A stretch of DNA of 64,000 bases, from NCBI RefSeq assembly GCF_001938945.1, contig NZ_MKIO01000027.1:1-64000 (forward strand), read 5' to 3'. The stretch is from Xaviernesmea rhizosphaerae. GTDB taxonomy: Bacteria > Pseudomonadota > Alphaproteobacteria > Rhizobiales > Rhizobiaceae. Below are positions 63,093 through 64,000 of the stretch, in pieces. The notes beneath the pieces are model-generated. The model made no database searches, was not told the DNA's origin, and saw nothing but the letters and a program-made list of their open reading frames with translations. Every line of letters starts with the position of its first letter. Within the stretch, counting starts at the first letter, position 1. The translations under genes and the position numbers were made by a program.

Positions 63093-63117
63093 ACGGGAGA
63101 GGCCATGCCCCTCCCGT
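63093..63117 (-). terminator. intrinsic terminator of the downstream chemoreceptor gene
   Basis: On the minus strand ACGGGAG pairs with CTCCCGT, with further G-C pairs inside, followed by TTTT, 27 bases after the chemoreceptor stop. Confidence 0.7.
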
Positions 63118-63143
63118 CCTCAAGCCTGTAAGAAAGCCTTCGC

Positions 63144-64000
63144 TTACGACGCCATCCGGTATTCCTGGCGGTGGGCGGAGGGGCGGCCGCCAACGCGGAA
63201 GCGCTGGACCATGTCGGCGAGACGTTCGGTCTCCTGGCTCAGGCTCTGGGCGGCGGCGGTGGTTTCTTCCACCATGGCCGCGTTCTGCTGGGTCACCTTG
63301 TCCATCTGGTCGCCGGCGGCGGCCACTTCGCGCAGGCTGTTGGCCTGGTCGCGGGCCGAGGCGGCGATGTCGGAAATGGTGCTGCTCATGTCCGCCACCT
63401 GCTGGACGATCTCCGCCAGCGAGACGCCGGACTGGCTGACCAGATTGACACCGGTTTCGACCTGGGCGGTGGAGGTGGAGATCAGGCTCTTGATCTCGCG
63501 CGCCGCCTGGGCGGAACGCTGGGCCAGTTCGCGCACTTCCTGGGCGACGACGGCGAAGCCACGGCCGGCCTCCCCGGCGCGGGCGGCTTCCACGCCGGCA
63601 TTGAGCGCGAGCAGGTTGGTCTGGAAGGCGATCTCGTCGATCACGCCGATGATGTTGCCGATCTTGGCCGATGAGCCCTGGATTTCGGCCATGGCCTCGA
63701 TGGCGCGGTTGACGATCGCGCCGCCCTTCTGGGCATTGTCGCGCGCCGCGGCGACGGCCTGCTGGGCCTGGCCGGCACCTTCCGCCGTCCCGTTGACACC
63801 GCGCGTCACCTCGCTGATTGCGGCCACGGTCTCTTCCAGCGAGGCGGCCTGCTGCTCGGTGCGGTGGGCCAGATCGTTGGAGGCGCTGGAGATTTCGGCA
63901 AGGCCCGAGCGGATGGCGGCAATCGTGCCGATGACCGAGCCCAGCGCCTGCTCCAGGCTGTCCATCGAGCTGTTGAAGTGGTCGCGGATCGGAGCATAGC
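63144..64000 (-). CDS. methyl-accepting chemotaxis protein, C-terminal part
   Basis: The frame runs off the window end; the visible 284 residues read [20 protein letters not shown], then the signalling coiled coil with tip [20 protein letters not shown], and end [17 protein letters not shown]. The N-terminal sensor and any membrane segments lie outside. The tip is nearly identical to that of the receptor at 50620, but the flanking coils differ, so this is a separate receptor gene. Confidence 0.88.
   Translation of the reverse strand, partial: YAPIRDHFNSSMDSLEQALGSVIGTIAAIRSGLAEISSASNDLAHRTEQQAASLEETVAAISEVTRGVNGTAEGAGQAQQAVAAARDNAQKGGAIVNRAIEAMAEIQGSSAKIGNIIGVIDEIAFQTNLLALNAGVEAARAGEAGRGFAVVAQEVRELAQRSAQAAREIKSLISTSTAQVETGVNLVSQSGVSLAEIVQQVADMSSTISDIAASARDQANSLREVAAAGDQMDKVTQQNAAMVEETTAAAQSLSQETERLADMVQRFRVGGRPSAHRQEYRMAS

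Noticed and set aside
1..64000. CRISPR array or integrase marking a complete island
   Set aside because: I saw no regularly spaced repeats and no integrase frame; all repeats found are dispersed palindromic elements.

Overview
The window looks like a chromosome or chromid segment of a high-GC alphaproteobacterium, most likely a member of the Rhizobiaceae or a close relative. The reasons are the density of sugar, polyol and nucleoside ABC importers with their own regulators (LacI, ROK, AraC, MarR), the rhizobial-type intergenic palindromic repeats built on an AGAGCATCGG core, the cytoplasmic PAS chemoreceptor, and the Mutator/IS256, IS3 and IS630 debris. I cannot name a genus from sequence alone.

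Layout. 1-5.6 kb: the 3' end of an initiator tRNA-Met, then a damaged accessory operon on the minus strand. It encodes a trypsin-like protease/NUC-nuclease fusion, two small proteins and a membrane M48 metallopeptidase, and has been hit by an IS3 remnant, a 264-bp TA-flanked MITE, a RIME-like repeat and an IS256 remnant. 5.6-14 kb (minus): a BMP-type nucleoside ABC importer, two nucleoside hydrolases and an L-2-hydroxyglutarate-oxidase-type FAD enzyme. 14.2-18.3 kb: a tandem pair of DUF1185 proteins (plus strand), facing an enamidase-like amidohydrolase, a MarR regulator and an isochorismatase-fold amidase (minus). Together 5.6-18.3 kb reads as uptake, deribosylation and ring-opening of some N-heterocyclic nucleoside. 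The nucleoside importer and the sugar importer at 18.5 kb share a near-identical promoter/operator architecture.

18.5-25.5 kb (plus): a sugar ABC importer followed by an isomerase, a Gfo/Idh/MocA oxidoreductase, an epimerase and an SDR. 25.5-26.2 kb is an IS graveyard. 26.2-38.8 kb: a GH38 alpha-mannosidase diverging from a PotABCD-type importer with a Tat-exported binding protein, then a ROK repressor, a second isomerase, a second Gfo/Idh/MocA enzyme and a PfkB kinase, probably one glycan/mannoside utilisation locus. 38.8-40.7 kb is a decaying phosphotriesterase/creatininase/GntR group. 40.7-49.9 kb is a LacI-controlled ribose-type importer with an amidohydrolase, a D-threonine-aldolase-like PLP protein and an aspartoacylase-like deacylase; twin 17-bp operators lie in its promoter.

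49.9-54 kb: a decayed LysR gene running into a two-PAS cytoplasmic chemoreceptor, then an exported major-royal-jelly-type protein. 54.2-62.7 kb: a complete polyol catabolic operon (binding protein, two permeases, small membrane protein, xylitol/sorbitol-type dehydrogenase, ATPase, two SDRs) with a divergent AraC activator. 63.1 kb to the end: the C-terminal part of a second chemoreceptor. Three of the five importer operons carry a strong hairpin just after the binding-protein gene, which fits the usual excess of binding protein over membrane components.
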